64,000 nt of DNA from Metopolophium dirhodum. Taxonomy: Eukaryota > Arthropoda > Insecta > Hemiptera > Aphididae. Under the pieces are notes generated by a model. That model was given only the letters and a program-made list of their open reading frames with translations, had not been told where the DNA came from and did not search any database. The number at the start of each line of letters is the position of its first letter. The stretch's first letter is position 1. The DNA is taken from NCBI RefSeq assembly GCF_019925205.1, contig NC_083560.1, positions 38,548,270 through 38,612,269 of the forward strand. Reading direction: 5' to 3'. The translations under genes were made by a program, and so were the position numbers. Below, piece by piece: positions 1 through 11,991 of this stretch.

Positions 1-854
1 GAGTCTAGGGCACCTTCACATAATCACATCTCAGTCACATACACACACATATACAAATTCTGTATACCTAATAGTTACTGAATATTCACACTATTATTTC
101 ATTTACTTGTTGAAATTGACTTCAACTTTATTTTAAACCATTATCTTTTTGATCACTGCCGGACCGCATACAACAATATTTTAAAACTCATAAAAAAAAT
201 GTTTTTACTCTCAAAATAATGCTAGGAATATTTTTCAGCACTACATATAGAATATACAAATATGAAATAATAAATCAACAAAAATAATATGTTTCTCTTT
301 ATTTTGAAGTGTGTAATCTATTATAGCCAAACCCGTTTAAAAGAAGAGAAAATATTTTTCATAATTTCATTGAAATATTTCAAGAAGAGTGAAATTTAAT
401 GATAATAATTTAATTTAATGAAATTTAAAGAACATTGAATGTATTATTATTATCAATATCATTTATTATCATTATTATATTTACTATTATTTGATATATT
501 AATCTCTTAAATTTTTATTATGTCATATTTTATTATTTTAAATTATATTACATTATTTTTATCTACAAATAATATTATATTGTGAATTGGACTTTCGTCG
601 TAATGCTCGTAACAATCATTTATTTTATATTCCTCATTTATCCAAAAATTACACGTCATATAACCCCATTAATATCTTAAATAAATAATTAATTATTTTA
701 ATAAACACTGAATGTATTTTTATTATTATTACTATTATTAATATTATTACTTTTATTCGATGTGTTTTTCATTTTTTATTATGTTAATATTTTAATTATA
801 TTATATTATTGTTATCTATACAAATATATTGTGAATTGGACTTTTGTCCGTATT
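1..854. other. AT-rich intergenic stretch, no gene seen
   Basis: Very AT-rich sequence with runs of ATTATTATT and short near-duplicate phrases (for example 'gaattggactttcgtc' near 586 and 834, each preceded by similar ATT-rich tracts), which suggests an old local duplication. No convincing coding frame on either strand. Confidence 0.6.
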
Positions 855-856
855 AA

Positions 857-891
<35 letters not shown>

Positions 892-892
892 A
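855..892. repeat. (AAAT)n microsatellite
   Basis: About nine uninterrupted AAAT units in a row, read directly. Confidence 0.95.
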
Positions 893-899
893 TTTTCAG

Positions 900-2160
900 T
901 TTTGAAATATTTCAAGTGAAATATTTCAAATTCAGAACCTTATTCATATATAAAAAATTATATATTATGTCAGTAGTCTTTAATTTTTGTTTATTATTTC
1001 CTAAATGTAAATGTAGCTTAGCTAATGATACGAAAAAGTATTTTTCAGATCTGATCACTAATACTTTTAACACAAGTTCAAACGCATTAATAACCCTGAA
1101 TTAATCAATTTCATAGTTTTAATCAATTATTATACGATATCATTAAATTATAGTTGCGTACAGTAGTAAAGTACTAAAATTAAAAACATAGTAATAAAAA
1201 AATAAAAATCCAAAAAAAACCTATTTATTAGTATTGAATGAATTCATTAATACTTATGTAGGCAAATTCATTACATTATATTTTATAAAGATAAGTTCAG
1301 AGATATAAAATATGCATGAATCTTTGTCATAGTTTTATTAATCATAGCTTAATCCATAATCTTAGTAGGTAGAATTAAATTACAAAATCAATTTACTACT
1401 AAAGTACTAAAAATTAAAAATGTAGTAATATAAAAATAAGTATTTATTAGTATCTAGTATAGTTCTTACATGCTTGATATTTAGGTAAATATTTATTAAG
1501 ACAAGTTCAGAGGCATATAATATGCATGAATCTTTGTCATAGTTTTAATAACCTTAGCTTAATCAAGAATTTTAGGAGGTGACATTAAATAACATTAGTG
1601 TAAAGTAGTAAAATACTAAAAATTAAGTACAGAGTTATAAAAAAAAAAAATTTTAAAATCAAAAAAAAATGTATAATTCTTAAATTTTGTTTATTATTTT
1701 CAAAATGTGTAGGTTGGCTTAGTAAACTGAATAGTTTTCTCAAAGTTATAATGTTTGTTCATTATTTGTAAGCTTTTAGCTTGATTCTTACTATTTAAGT
1801 AAATATTTATTAGTATTAAATGAATTCACTAGTATTTATGAAGGTATATAGTCATCCCATAAGCCATAAGGTATATATTAGGACAAGTTCAGAGGCATAA
1901 AAAATGCATAAATCTTTGTAATAGTTTTAATAAACTTAGCTTGATCAATAATTGTTGGAGGTAACATTATATTACATTAGCATACAGTACTAAAGTGTTA
2001 AAAATTAAATACTTAGTTGTATACATAAAAAAAAAAATTAAAATTAAAATCCAAAAAAATATTTATTTATTATTATCTAGTATAGTTCTTTATTTTTGTT
2101 TATTATTTACTATATTATGAATAATACGAACATATTTGAGTGAAATCTTTAAACTTTATT
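900..2160. repeat. Satellite-like repeat block, copy set 1
   Basis: Several degenerate copies of one unit follow each other here. The most recognisable core reads 'caagttcagaggcat', then 'atgcatgaatctttgtcata', then an AT-rich part with 'cagtagtaaagtactaaaaa'. Cores start near 1290, 1503 and 1883, and a weaker one near 1070. The reverse complement of the same core recurs many times at 48.4-51.3 kb, so this is one family in two blocks of opposite orientation. The 62-codon frame inside (916-1104) is not considered a gene. Confidence 0.8.
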
Positions 2161-3500
2161 GGCTTTTAAAAATTATGTATATATTTGAGCAAAAACCTTT
2201 ACAAAATATTTTTAATTTTTACATATTCTATCATACACATAAAATATAAAAAAAATACATACATAAAATGTATAGGAAAAACCATTTTCAAAAACATTAA
2301 ATGTATTTACTTTATTTATTAAACATATAGTATATACTTTATGTTCTCGTGTAAGTATATAAATGAATAATAGAGTTTAATAAAGATAAAAACCAATATT
2401 ATATTGAACTTATATAATACTCACTTTTATGACTTGAAATCTACTTTTTAATTTTATAAAATATAATAATTAAGAAAAAAATTAAAAACCTACACAGTTG
2501 CAAAAACTTAATTTGCAAAAAATTATATTAAAAATAAAAATAAATATTTTCAACTTGTTGATTACGATTAGTAGTAATAATAAATTATAAATTGAGCAAC
2601 ATTTCAGAGCTTTTGCAAAACAAATTTGAATATTAAATTTATATTATTAATAACATATGAAAAAAAAAAAAAACATTTTAATTACTTTTATAATTATTTG
2701 GAATGATTGAATCATGCTTTTCGCCTTTGTCAGGTAGAGCCATTTTTTTGAGCCGTCGAGGCTTTTAAATTTCAACATTAGTGAAATAAGAAAATTTTTT
2801 CATTTTTCGAATTGACTTTAAACATGTAAAAAATTAATATTTTATTATTACCAAATAAATAATTATAATCAGATCTAAAATGTAGATAATTGCGATGAAA
2901 TATAATTCAAAAGGTACAATATTGCAGGATATGTATTAAATCACCTAAAATATTCTCAATAAGATCAAAGTTTAACTACAGTAACTAGCACTCTTTAGGA
3001 CAAGAAAAAACTTTCTGTAATTATTTGTTAAAATGAGAGTAAATAACAATAGTTATATTGTTTTCAAAAAAAAATTATAAATGTTTTTCATAGATTAGCT
3101 GGTTAAAAAAATTTAATTAATACAAGACATATAGTTAATATTACTGAAGGTTTTTATAAATATATTATTATATTATTGTAATAGATAATAACAAACTCAA
3201 AAGGATAATACAAGTAAATAAATTAATAGTTTAGTAATAATTAGCTAATATTAATTAGCTTATGAAATCTAATCCTAATATATCCAAATTATGTCTAATC
3301 CTAGGTATCTCGCCAATTTTGATAAAAATGCAGAATGATGAAGTGTCCCGGATTTCCCCCTAAAAAATAATAGTAGAGATACACTAACATTTTTGAAAAA
3401 TAAATTGGCGTACTTCGTCCCCTGCGTCCACCCCCAAGCGAGCACTGATATTACTACAATTTATCATAGTATTATTGCTAAAGTTGGTATATTATTACAT
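2161..3500. other. AT-rich intergenic stretch, no gene seen
   Basis: Low-complexity AT sequence. The end (about 3300-3450) is less AT-rich, with 'gtgtcccggatttccccc' and 'tgcgtccacccc', which looks like the end of an old dispersed element. No supported coding region. Confidence 0.5.
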
Positions 3501-3509
3501 ATTATTCAA

Positions 3510-4300
3510 CTAGTCATATTTACCTTTATTATCACTTTCCCTGTTCATTACTGGTTTTATAATTATTGGTGTTGAAGGATAAGAGGACTGTACATCAGAA
3601 CTAAATTTTATTTTTTTAGCAGATGGCGGAGTAACGAGAAGTGAGACTTGGCTTTCATCAAATTCATTTAAGTTTATATCTTTATTACTTGATATATTCA
3701 ACCAATTATCAGATGTATGATTTATTACATTATCATTAAGTTCCAATTCTCCATCTACGTCTAAACGTATAATTAATAATAATTTTACTAATATAGGTAC
3801 TTTTACAAGCATGTATTTATATAATTTAAAGCAATAGTTACCATGAAATAATGTACTAAAATCAGGGAAAGTTGGTCCATTATTTTCTTCAGCAATAAGT
3901 AATAACACATGATGAAGATTTTTCAGATCTATTTGAAGGAAACATACTGGTTTTAAATTTTAGTTTTTCTTTATAGCTTTCATTTTCAGTACTGGATAAA
4001 TCTGATATATGTTGTGCTTTGGAAGCTTTCTTTCGAGCAATAAAAATATCATTTAAAATTATATTTAAAAACAAATTAAGCATTAGAGGGCCTACTTTAA
4101 TTGATTCTTAATTATCATTAAATAACCAATATAATTACCAAAAAGATTTTTTATTCTTAAATCATAACAGCGAAATTCATCTGATCGTTCAACTGGATCG
4201 ATACATTTTTCTATGAAATGATTTATGTTAGTTTTCTTCTTTGGTCAAGCACATGATCCCTTATTGTACCAAATATTCAGGACATATTCAACTGGCATAT
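3510..4300 (-). pseudogene. Decayed gene of the aphid multicopy C.WP / DUF4806-associated family
   Basis: Read on the minus strand, the stretch from about 4290 to 4085 encodes a phrase with NIWYNKGSCA, a stop, PKKKTNINHFIEKC, then FRCYDLRIKNLFGNYIG. A second piece (4083-3889) has ARKKASKAQHISDLSSTENE, and a third (3908-3510) is in another frame with PPSAKKIKFSSD. The order W...G.CAWP.K then ARKKA.KAQ.ISDLSS is, from memory, the N-terminal half of a very common aphid protein family often found with DUF4806. The stop sits where the family has Trp, which fits a TGG to TGA change, and the pieces lie in different frames. No DUF4806 core is visible. The function of the family is unknown. The pseudogene status is seen directly; the family assignment is from memory. 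Confidence 0.6.
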
Positions 4301-7230
4301 CTACATTAAAATAAACAACAATTGAAAAATTATGAAAAAAATATATGGACATTTAGCTTATTCCAATAAATTATTAATATTATGAAATTCTAAATTAATT
4401 TTAGAATTACCAATTATTTATATTCCAGCTATTTATAAGTATTATAATCATGAAAATTTATATTTACAATTGGTATTATTTTATTATTGTGATATTATAT
4501 GCTTTTGTTAAGATTAGGTATAATATAATAAAATTACAAATATTTACAGTTAAATTTTAATTTTATGAATGAATCATGATGAAGAATCGGATTTTTTTAT
4601 ATTTTTTATTAAAATCATTGAGATTTAAGTTCAACAACACTTACAGACTAGGTACAGTACTCAACCTACAAAAATATTCAAATATTGTATACTTATAAAA
4701 AAAATATGTGTCAATTCTTAATTGTTAAGACAAATTTAAAAGATATATTCGTTGTAGACACTAGACAGTATAATAATATAATATACTGAGTACCTAATGA
4801 GTATATTATAGTGTCTCTACAATTTTAGGCAATAGCAATACAATATTTAATTGATATAACAAGATAACAATAATGATAATTTGAAAATTACAAATTTATC
4901 TTACAAGTTAAAATTATTAAATTCGTTAAAAAATCAATAAATTCTGTGGAGCTCATGACATGAGTAAAATATTATAAAATATAGATTAAAGTATAAACCA
5001 TAAATACTTTAGTAAAGCACACTTCAAGAATACTGGAGACTGGACTACTAGAGACAATTAAAAAGTAAAACAAATAAAAAATAAAACGAAAAATCTCACT
5101 GATAATATGTTCACTGGTAAGTGGTATTCGTGTTACTGGTGAAACAGTAATATACAAAAAATGTAAATATAAAATGCCAAATAGCATTTGGTCAACAATC
5201 AACACTATACTAATTATAATTTAAAATGCCTGAGTTTCGAATTCGAATACTGTTGTCTGTCATATTAAAATTTATAGTCGACTAGGTATACAATAATAAA
5301 TATTAAAATGGTCTGGTTTTATAGGGCCTTAGCCTTATGCTCTCCTACCTTCCCCTGGTCCATCGACTTATCCGTGGACCTCACAAGGACGTGATTTAAT
5401 TTACAATCTATACCTACATTCCCACGCCTGGCTATTCCAAAAATCGTATCCTATTATCATATTTACAGTATATGGTATACGCAATCTGTTAATATTTAGA
5501 TACTATGCATTATATATATATGTTATAAGTAATAACCATATATCATATTCATATGATTTTAATGTTTGATTATATTTCTACTGTAGGCTATTTTAAAAGT
5601 TGTTCAGAAATGCGTATTACGTTTAAATTAATGTATTTAAATATTAATTATGAGTGCTTAGCTATCTGGTCGTTGATCGCCACCCCCTTTCTTATATGTG
5701 AAATGTGAACCTGCTCATGTATGGCTAATCCTTGACTACTTTCTTAACCTGTTCAGTTGAGGTTGATCATCCCTATCGGAATGCGGTCCCAAGGTAGCCT
5801 CGCTATCTCATTGTATTCCCACAGCGTATTTTAATAGGATTTATATATTTAATTTATATGCTTATCTTTATCTAATCTTTATGTTACCTAATATACCTCA
5901 AGACGAAACGGATCACAATAACATAGTACCTATCGTATATTATTGAGTTCGTTACACTATGGTGATTGGTGATGTACAATAAAGCGTTAGAAAAAATTAT
6001 TGACAAAATCCCGTTTTTCGTAATTTTTCGGTGGTTTTTCACGTATCGTTAAATAATTATTGAGAACAATTATCTCTCTAAAGAACCATCTTGATCCGAT
6101 TTGCTAAAAGATAATATAGTATATGTTGAAATTGAAGCAGTTCTTCTAGTAGACATTTTGTTTACAGAATAAAAAGATGAAAAAAACATTATGTGTAAAG
6201 CCACTATCTTCCTCGCTTCGGCCGCTCAAAATCTAAAATCTAAATAGTAAATACTTATATCAATTATAAAATGATTAAAAATAAGGTGTCTACTTACGTA
6301 AAAGTTTAGTAAAATAATGATTTTGTGTTTTACCAGTATACAACTAAGTACTAACTACTAATAACTGTAGGTACGCCAACTGTAGATTGGATTCTGTGAG
6401 TTGTGGAAATGTAAAATGTGTACCCAGTGTCGTAATATTATATTCAGTGAACCAAGAAATCATTCCACATATTCGTCAAAAAATGGATTATTTAGAGATA
6501 TTCAATAGTAAACTTTCGCTAAATTTCAAACTATAATAATCGACAATACATATAGGTAGTACTAGCATATATATTTATATATATATATACCTATAGGTAC
6601 AAAATAAAACATATTTGACAAATGACATTTATGAGAAAAATGCATTTTTATATTTTAACACCATGTACATTTTAATTATTTAATTATGATATATATTTTC
6701 CAGCTAAATTTTACCCGACGAATGCAATGTAATAACTAGAAACCGGATTTTCATGCAGTAAAAATCAAAAAAATGTGCAGTTAATAACTTAAAAATTGCA
6801 AAAACATGCAATTAAGTGCCTAATTAGTGCAAACATGTATTTTTGGCCTAAATTCGCTTAATTATTACCAACATTTTGTAAACATTCAAAGTACATTGAT
6901 TTAAACCCTTAAATTATACTATATTTATCCAGTTTTTTTACTCTATTACAGTATTATCAATAAATAATTAAAAAATAAAAAATTTAAAAAATAATTAAAA
7001 TATTGATAAGAATATAAGTACTCATTGTGTAAAAAAAACATAACAACAGAGTTAAGCTATTTAATTTTAATTTTAACTATAATGCATACATAAAAAAATT
7101 TTATTGAGTTAAAATTTACAATGTTATACATTTCAAAAAAACCATACCAATAGAGTTAAGCTATTTAATTGTAATTCTAACTATTATACATACATATTTT
7201 CAAACATTTTTATTTTTAAACATACATCAA
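4301..7230. other. Intergenic stretch, mostly AT-rich, with a less AT-rich patch
   Basis: No coding region could be supported. The patch at about 5310-5830 has higher GC ('tctcctaccttcccctggtcc', 'ggaatgcggtcccaaggtag') and probably belongs to an old transposable element, but no frame or terminal repeat was recognised. Around 6540-6600 there are short TA-rich microsatellite tracts. Confidence 0.45.
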
Positions 7231-7235
7231 AAAAT

Positions 7236-7505
7236 TTATATTTTTATTGAGTTAAAATTTACAATATTATACATTTCAAAATTGTTTACAGAAAAATTGT
7301 GCCTTCTATCACTCAATATGTCTTTTAATTTGGAAAATGTTCGTTCTACTTCAACAGAAGTGATAGGACTCATTTTGTAGCAAGCGACGATTGCAGGCTG
7401 TTGTTCAACATTCATATTTTTCGTACCATTTATGCAGTCGTTGTATTTTTTTATGAGAGCGTAACCTGTGTTTTTTTCCACAACGGAAAATTTTACTAAT
7501 AACAA
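7236..7505 (-). pseudogene. hAT transposase, C-terminal dimerisation domain fragment
   Basis: An 89-codon minus-strand frame contains the motif SPITSVEVERTFSKLKDIL followed by SDRRHNFSVNNFEMYNIVNFN. The pattern S.EVERTFS, a short spacer, RH.....N.E is the conserved end of hAT transposases (the hAT-C dimerisation region), close to the small aphid CGG-binding-protein-like hAT proteins. Nothing upstream (7506-7860) encodes the BED finger or the catalytic core, so this is a 5'-truncated remnant. The surrounding sequence holds 'gagttaagctatttaatt' twice (near 7052 and 7155) and 'ttgagttaaaatttacaat' twice (near 7104 and 7245), local direct duplications that may be remains of the element's end. Confidence 0.7.
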
Positions 7506-7509
7506 TAAA

Positions 7510-8078
7510 TATGATTCAATTATTTTTTAATAATCAAATTTTTAGAGTAGTATATGCACTTAATATTATTTAGTTGCAAAAAAACAAGAAAATGCATATT
7601 ATAATAAGTATCATCTTGAATTAGATAGTACAATATAGGAAGTTTCTTTATTAGTGTTGGTAATATTTGTTTAGAAATAAAATTATAATATTTAGGACGC
7701 AATGTATGGAAAACAATTTGGATATATTTATTTATAAATATTTGATAAACAAATATTTTCAAAACAGCCAGGCAATATTTTCAACATAATATTTTCGACA
7801 AAATCATTTTATAAAATATTTATATTTTTTAATTTCTAGTGAATACTACGTATATTTTTGTAATTTTAAGGGTGCGTCAATTATTACGTCTTTTTGAGAT
7901 GAGGCAGGTCACGAATGTTCCAAACAAAACCTCCGAATGTCCACTATCTCTGTTCTTTGTCAACTTTTAACCCCCTTTTTTTTACATAATTTATTAATCG
8001 TTGACTGGGAGTGGCACTAACGTAGTTATTTCATCCCCCAGCCACTAAAATTAATTGTGAAAAATGCATGAAAATTGC
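7510..8078. other. Intergenic, no gene seen
   Basis: AT-rich sequence with an 80-codon minus-strand frame (7520-7762) that is Lys/Ile/Tyr rich and looks like chance. Nothing else recognised. Confidence 0.5.
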
Positions 8079-8086
8079 ACGAAAAT

Positions 8087-8881
8087 CAGGGCTTGAAACC
8101 GGTTACCGGTTTTCGGTAAAAACCGGTAATTTCCCGGAATTTTGGGTAACCTTTAATCGGTTACTGTTATTAAAAACCTATTTGTACTCCCGGTTATCGG
8201 TTACCGGTAACCATGACAATTTTTCAGCTAACATAAAACGTTATGATAACGTAATATGTTTTAACCGGTAAGAAACCGATTACCGGTATTTATAAATACT
8301 GACTTCCGTTACGTATGAACTATAATAATATTATGTTTAATTTATTTTAGCTACATAAATGATTATACGCTTGTAGCTACTAATAGTTTAATAAATAATA
8401 ACTTTTTAAAACTATTATATCTTCGTTTTTTTCCCTAGTCTAAATTCTTGTAATAATAATTCAAATAATTGGTATTCTACATTTCTATTTCCTACCTACC
8501 TATTACATAAAATATCGTTGGTTGGTATAACGACGGTACTCGATAGTCGATAGTCCCGGTCTCCCTCGTCATATATTGTACTGGGAAATCTAAAAATAGC
8601 TGGATTCCTATAATAACACGAATATTGTATTAAGTATACGGGTACAAAAGTGTAGTACAATTTTTTTTTAGAAAACCGGTATTCAATCGGTTACCGGTCA
8701 CCGACATTTTTTGGAAGCGGTTATCACTTAACGGTAACCTATAATTTTGAATATAGTACCGGAAATTGGTTACCACTAACAACAGTACCGGTATACAATC
8801 GGTAACCGGTATCCAAAAAAATGTCGGTTACCGCTGACGCGGCAAAATGACCGATTGAATGGATAACAGTTTCAAGCCCTG
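8087..8881. mobile_element. Complete non-autonomous hAT-like element, ACCGGT-rich
   Basis: The element starts CAGGGCTTGAAAC and ends with its exact reverse complement (13-bp terminal inverted repeats). It is flanked by perfect 8-bp direct repeats ACGAAAAT at 8079-8086 and 8882-8889, the target-site duplication length expected of hAT elements. Length is 795 bp. It has no transposase frame; the 67-codon frame at 8068-8271 crosses the left end and is a shadow. Ten copies of the palindrome ACCGGT, often inside GGTTACCGGTAACC-like phrases, fill both subterminal parts, with several one-base variants. The AT-rich centre (about 8290-8660) lacks them. The intact target duplication suggests fairly recent insertion. 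Confidence 0.9.
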
Positions 8882-8889
8882 ACGAAAAT

Positions 8890-10200
8890 TTGACCAAATG
8901 TTTATTTTATCAATCCTATAGGTACTTTATAACATTTTCAAAAAATGTTGACTCGTTTTGAGCTGTTTACGGACAATTTAAAATAAATTTTTTTAGTTTT
9001 TTTTCTTTAAATATCAATAAAGTTTTATTTGTGGGGCCAAGTTGTAGTTAAAAATGTATAGTATAAAATATTATCTTTATAAGTATAATCAATACTTTAA
9101 TAACTTAAAATTATATGTTGGACGTAACACGTTGCAGGTATCGACAAATTTCAATTTTCACCGTGTGTTGTAAATTGGAATAAAATTTCATATTAAACTA
9201 TAAATACATAACTAGATTATTAAGCGTTATAAAATCATATTAAAACTTAGTTTACACACGGCTTGCCATTAGTTGAATTAAAATGTGGGTTCCAACATTA
9301 GTTGCAGCAACTACTCATAAATTATATACAATATTCAATTATTATTAATTATATATAATTTTTGCTGTTATCATGAAATGCTGGGAAAAAATAGTTTTTA
9401 TGGTACTTAATCACGTACTTTTATATTATGCTTATAAATCATTTTTATCTTAAAATTAAACTATGTGGTATTATAATAAAGTAATTTAAATTCACCAAGA
9501 TGTGTTTTATTTTTTTTAATGTTATTTCAAATGAAAAAAGTGAACAATTAATCTTAAAAGAAAAAATAATTAATTTTATTGTTTAATCCAAAATAAGTAA
9601 ATAAACTGTGTTATAAACATTTTAAAAATTTAAAATTGTAATGTCTTAAAAGCTGCTTTTTTTAAAACAATACATCCGTCCCAAGTTAAAATATGTATAG
9701 TTCAACTTTGTTTCTTCAAATAAAACAATAGTTGTCCCAAGTTTGCAAAAATCGAGGTTAACTTGGGACAAGCATATTTTTTCTTAAAAAAATGGAAAGA
9801 AGGGAATCAAAAATAAAAACAACATATGAATCCTATAGTTTAAGACAAGACCAGAATTTTTGGTCTCCACCATTATTATTATATTTTGAAAACTTATCGA
9901 TCAGCATTCATCTTAAGATCAAAAGTGTCCCAAGTCAATTGTACAGTACTTACTAGGTACCAGGGTCGCGTGTAAATATGTTAATAAATAAATACTAATA
10001 AATTAGTACGGTAGCCTGTAAGTTGAATTAATGTTATAAAATTACAAAAAAATTACTAAAATCGTTAATCTTGGATTATTTTATATGTAATTTCGTCCAA
10101 ATTTGAACATAAAATAACTATAAAAAAACTGTGTTCGTATATATCTTTCAATTTTTTGGTTACGGGATAACCTACTTACGTGGAACTTTGTTGTAAGTTT
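8890..10200. other. Intergenic with fragments of dispersed repeats
   Basis: Around 8940-9010 the phrase 'gagctgtttacggacaattt' and following bases match the dispersed family also seen at about 14.1-14.3 kb and 42.3-42.4 kb. Around 9650-9950 the word TCCCAAGT recurs. No coding region was supported. Confidence 0.5.
9732..9771. repeat. 12-bp perfect hairpin (TTGTCCCAAGTT)
   Basis: TTGTCCCAAGTT at 9732-9743 is followed after 16 bases by its exact reverse complement AACTTGGGACAA at 9760-9771. Further copies of the word occur at about 9678 and 9928 (TCCCAAGT). The spacing fits a remnant of a palindrome-rich element or a foldback. Confidence 0.75.
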
Positions 10201-10208
10201 TCATTCCT

Positions 10209-10330
10209 TATTTTCTTGTTGTGTTGGTGGTTGTTGTTGTTGCTGCTGCTGTTGTGTTTTTAACAATTATAATGGATTTTGGACTGGAGTAACTACAGCA
10301 GCAGTAGTTATAGTAGCAGAAACTCCTACA
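10209..10330 (-). pseudogene. Broken copy of zinc-finger gene exon 2 (Gln-rich part)
   Basis: On the minus strand this encodes ITTAAVVTPVQNPL, a TAA stop, then LLKTQQQQQQQQPPTQQEN. This is the counterpart of the Gln-rich linker in exon 2 of the intact gene at 53.4-53.6 kb. The zinc finger that should follow is missing, a stop interrupts the linker, and the first exon is absent, so it is not functional. The run of eight glutamines is longer than in the intact gene, where histidines and lysines interrupt it. Confidence 0.8.
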
Positions 10331-10486
10331 AAAAAAATAGAAAACCATCGTATCTAGAAAATAAATAATGTAATTGTCTAAATTACATAACTATTTCTAA
10401 CTATTATAACAATTACTTATAGAGTATTAAGAATATTATTAGAAATATAACATATATTATACCCATTACTTTATAATAGTTATTTA

Positions 10487-11991
10487 CAGGGCCTAAAATA
10501 CATCTGATTTCAGGGGACACACCACACACTTATTAATTGAACTGTTACTTTGGGGCTTTGACAGTTTTCTGTCAGTTATTTTATACTAAGGCAGGTGCCT
10601 AATTACTTTAAATTGATCTATTATCGTTTCTTCTTTTTTTTTTATAACAAACTTGTCCATAATATAGAAATAAAATAAGTAGGTAATTAACTTAAGTGAA
10701 CAGAATAGGTAACTAGTAAATTAAAATATTAAACGGTGCACATTCCTCAGAAAAATGTGCACACTGCGTAAAAATAACGATAGTCGCCCTGTTGTTTATG
10801 TTGATGAGACTTGGGTTAATCAAAATCACTCACGATCCATTATTTGGCAGAACAATGAAGGTACGGAAGGATTAAAGGTTCCAATTTGCAAGGGTGGTCG
10901 ACTGATTGTATGTCACGCAGGATGCGCCCGCTACGGTTTTATTAAGGATTCAAAATTAGTTTTTCGTAGTAACACTGGTAATACTACAGACTACCATAAC
11001 CAAATGAATGCTGAGGTGTATAAAGAGTGGTTTCTTGAATTACTCAATCATCTTGAAGAGCCCTCTATTATTGTTATGGATAACGCTTCATATCATTCGA
11101 CCTTGGCTGAAAATTATTCTAAGAGTAATTCTAGAAAATCGGATGTACAAAAATGGCTTAAAGATAAAAATATTCCCTACAGTAATCTAGAAACATTAGC
11201 CGAACTCAAAATGAAGGTGAAAAATATAATGCCACGTGAAAAATCGTATCTCCTTGATCAGTTGGCATTAGAAAGAGGTCATGAGGTGATACGACTTCCT
11301 CCCTATCACTGCCAGTATAACGCTATTGAGTTGATTTGGGCTCAAATTAAAAATGAAGTTGCCAAAAAAAATAACACTTTCAAGATGGTGGACATTGAAC
11401 GTTAGACTCATGAAGCGTTAAATTCAGTGACTGTACAAGACTGGGAGAAATGTGTACGACATGCAGAAACTATTCAATCGCAAGACTATGAAAAAGAAGT
11501 TCACAGGGATGCCATATTAGAACCTATTATATTGACCATATTACCAGGTGATAGTGATTCAAGTGATGATGAAGACACAGATAATGATGAAGACATATTT
11601 GGTAACTAATTTCGACTTTAATTAGGTAAATTAAAATTGTATATATAATGTTGTAAAATGTATATAAAATGATAAGATGATTTTAAATTAAATTTTTTAT
11701 ATTAATAGTACGATTTTGTTGTTTTGGTTTTTATTATTATAAATAATATGAAAATATTTTTAAAAAAGTGCGGCAATTAGTATTGGCCGTTTAATAACCC
11801 ATTAGACGATTTAACCGCTTGGACCGACGCGGTCACACGCCACTTTTCGTGTCCCCGACTATAATGTTTGTTATTTTTAAAAATACTAAAAACACGTTTT
11901 AAACTTGGGACACACATTTGTCATTCAAAGGACACACTTTGATTTTCAGGGGACACAAAGTGTATCAGGGGATACGATATTTTAGCCCCTG
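10487..11991 (+). mobile_element. DDE transposon with CAGGG ends and 8-bp target duplication
   Basis: The left end reads CAGGGCCTAAAATA and the right end, reverse-complemented, CAGGGGCTAAAATA (13 of 14 match). The flanks are GTTATTTA (10479-10486) and GCTATTTA (11992-11999), an 8-bp target duplication with one substitution. The paralogous sequence near 54150 reads 'atagttattta' once with no insertion, which is an empty site. A subterminal word CAGGGGACAC occurs near both ends (about 10512 and 11948). The element is 1505 bp and carries one transposase frame lacking its N-terminal DNA-binding part. CAGGG ends and 8-bp duplications are hAT-like, but the transposase is of the IS630/Tc1 DDE_3 kind, an unexpected pairing. 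Confidence 0.85.
10755..11609 (+). pseudogene. DDE_3-type (IS630/Tc1-related) transposase, one nonsense codon
   Basis: The frame opens at ATG 10755 and runs 216 codons to a TAG at 11403-11405. It continues in the same frame to 11609, so one nonsense codon splits a product of about 284 residues. Catalytic motifs: VYVDETW (D17), IVMDNASYH (D109), YNAIELIW (E192). The second D and the E are 82 residues apart. PPYHCQYNAIELIW followed by TFKMVDIER and THEALNSVTVQDWEKCV is typical of an insect transposase group in the DDE_3 superfamily. The end is acidic (DSDSSDDEDTDNDED). The expected N-terminal helix-turn-helix region is missing upstream, so the copy is both 5'-deleted and interrupted. It would cut and join element ends if whole; here it is dead. 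Confidence 0.85.

Noticed and set aside
8068..8271. 67-codon frame in the ACCGGT element
   Set aside because: It crosses the left boundary and target duplication of the element, so it cannot be an element gene.
10220..10260. CAG/CAA-type microsatellite as an independent repeat
   Set aside because: It is the Gln-coding linker of the duplicated zinc-finger exon.
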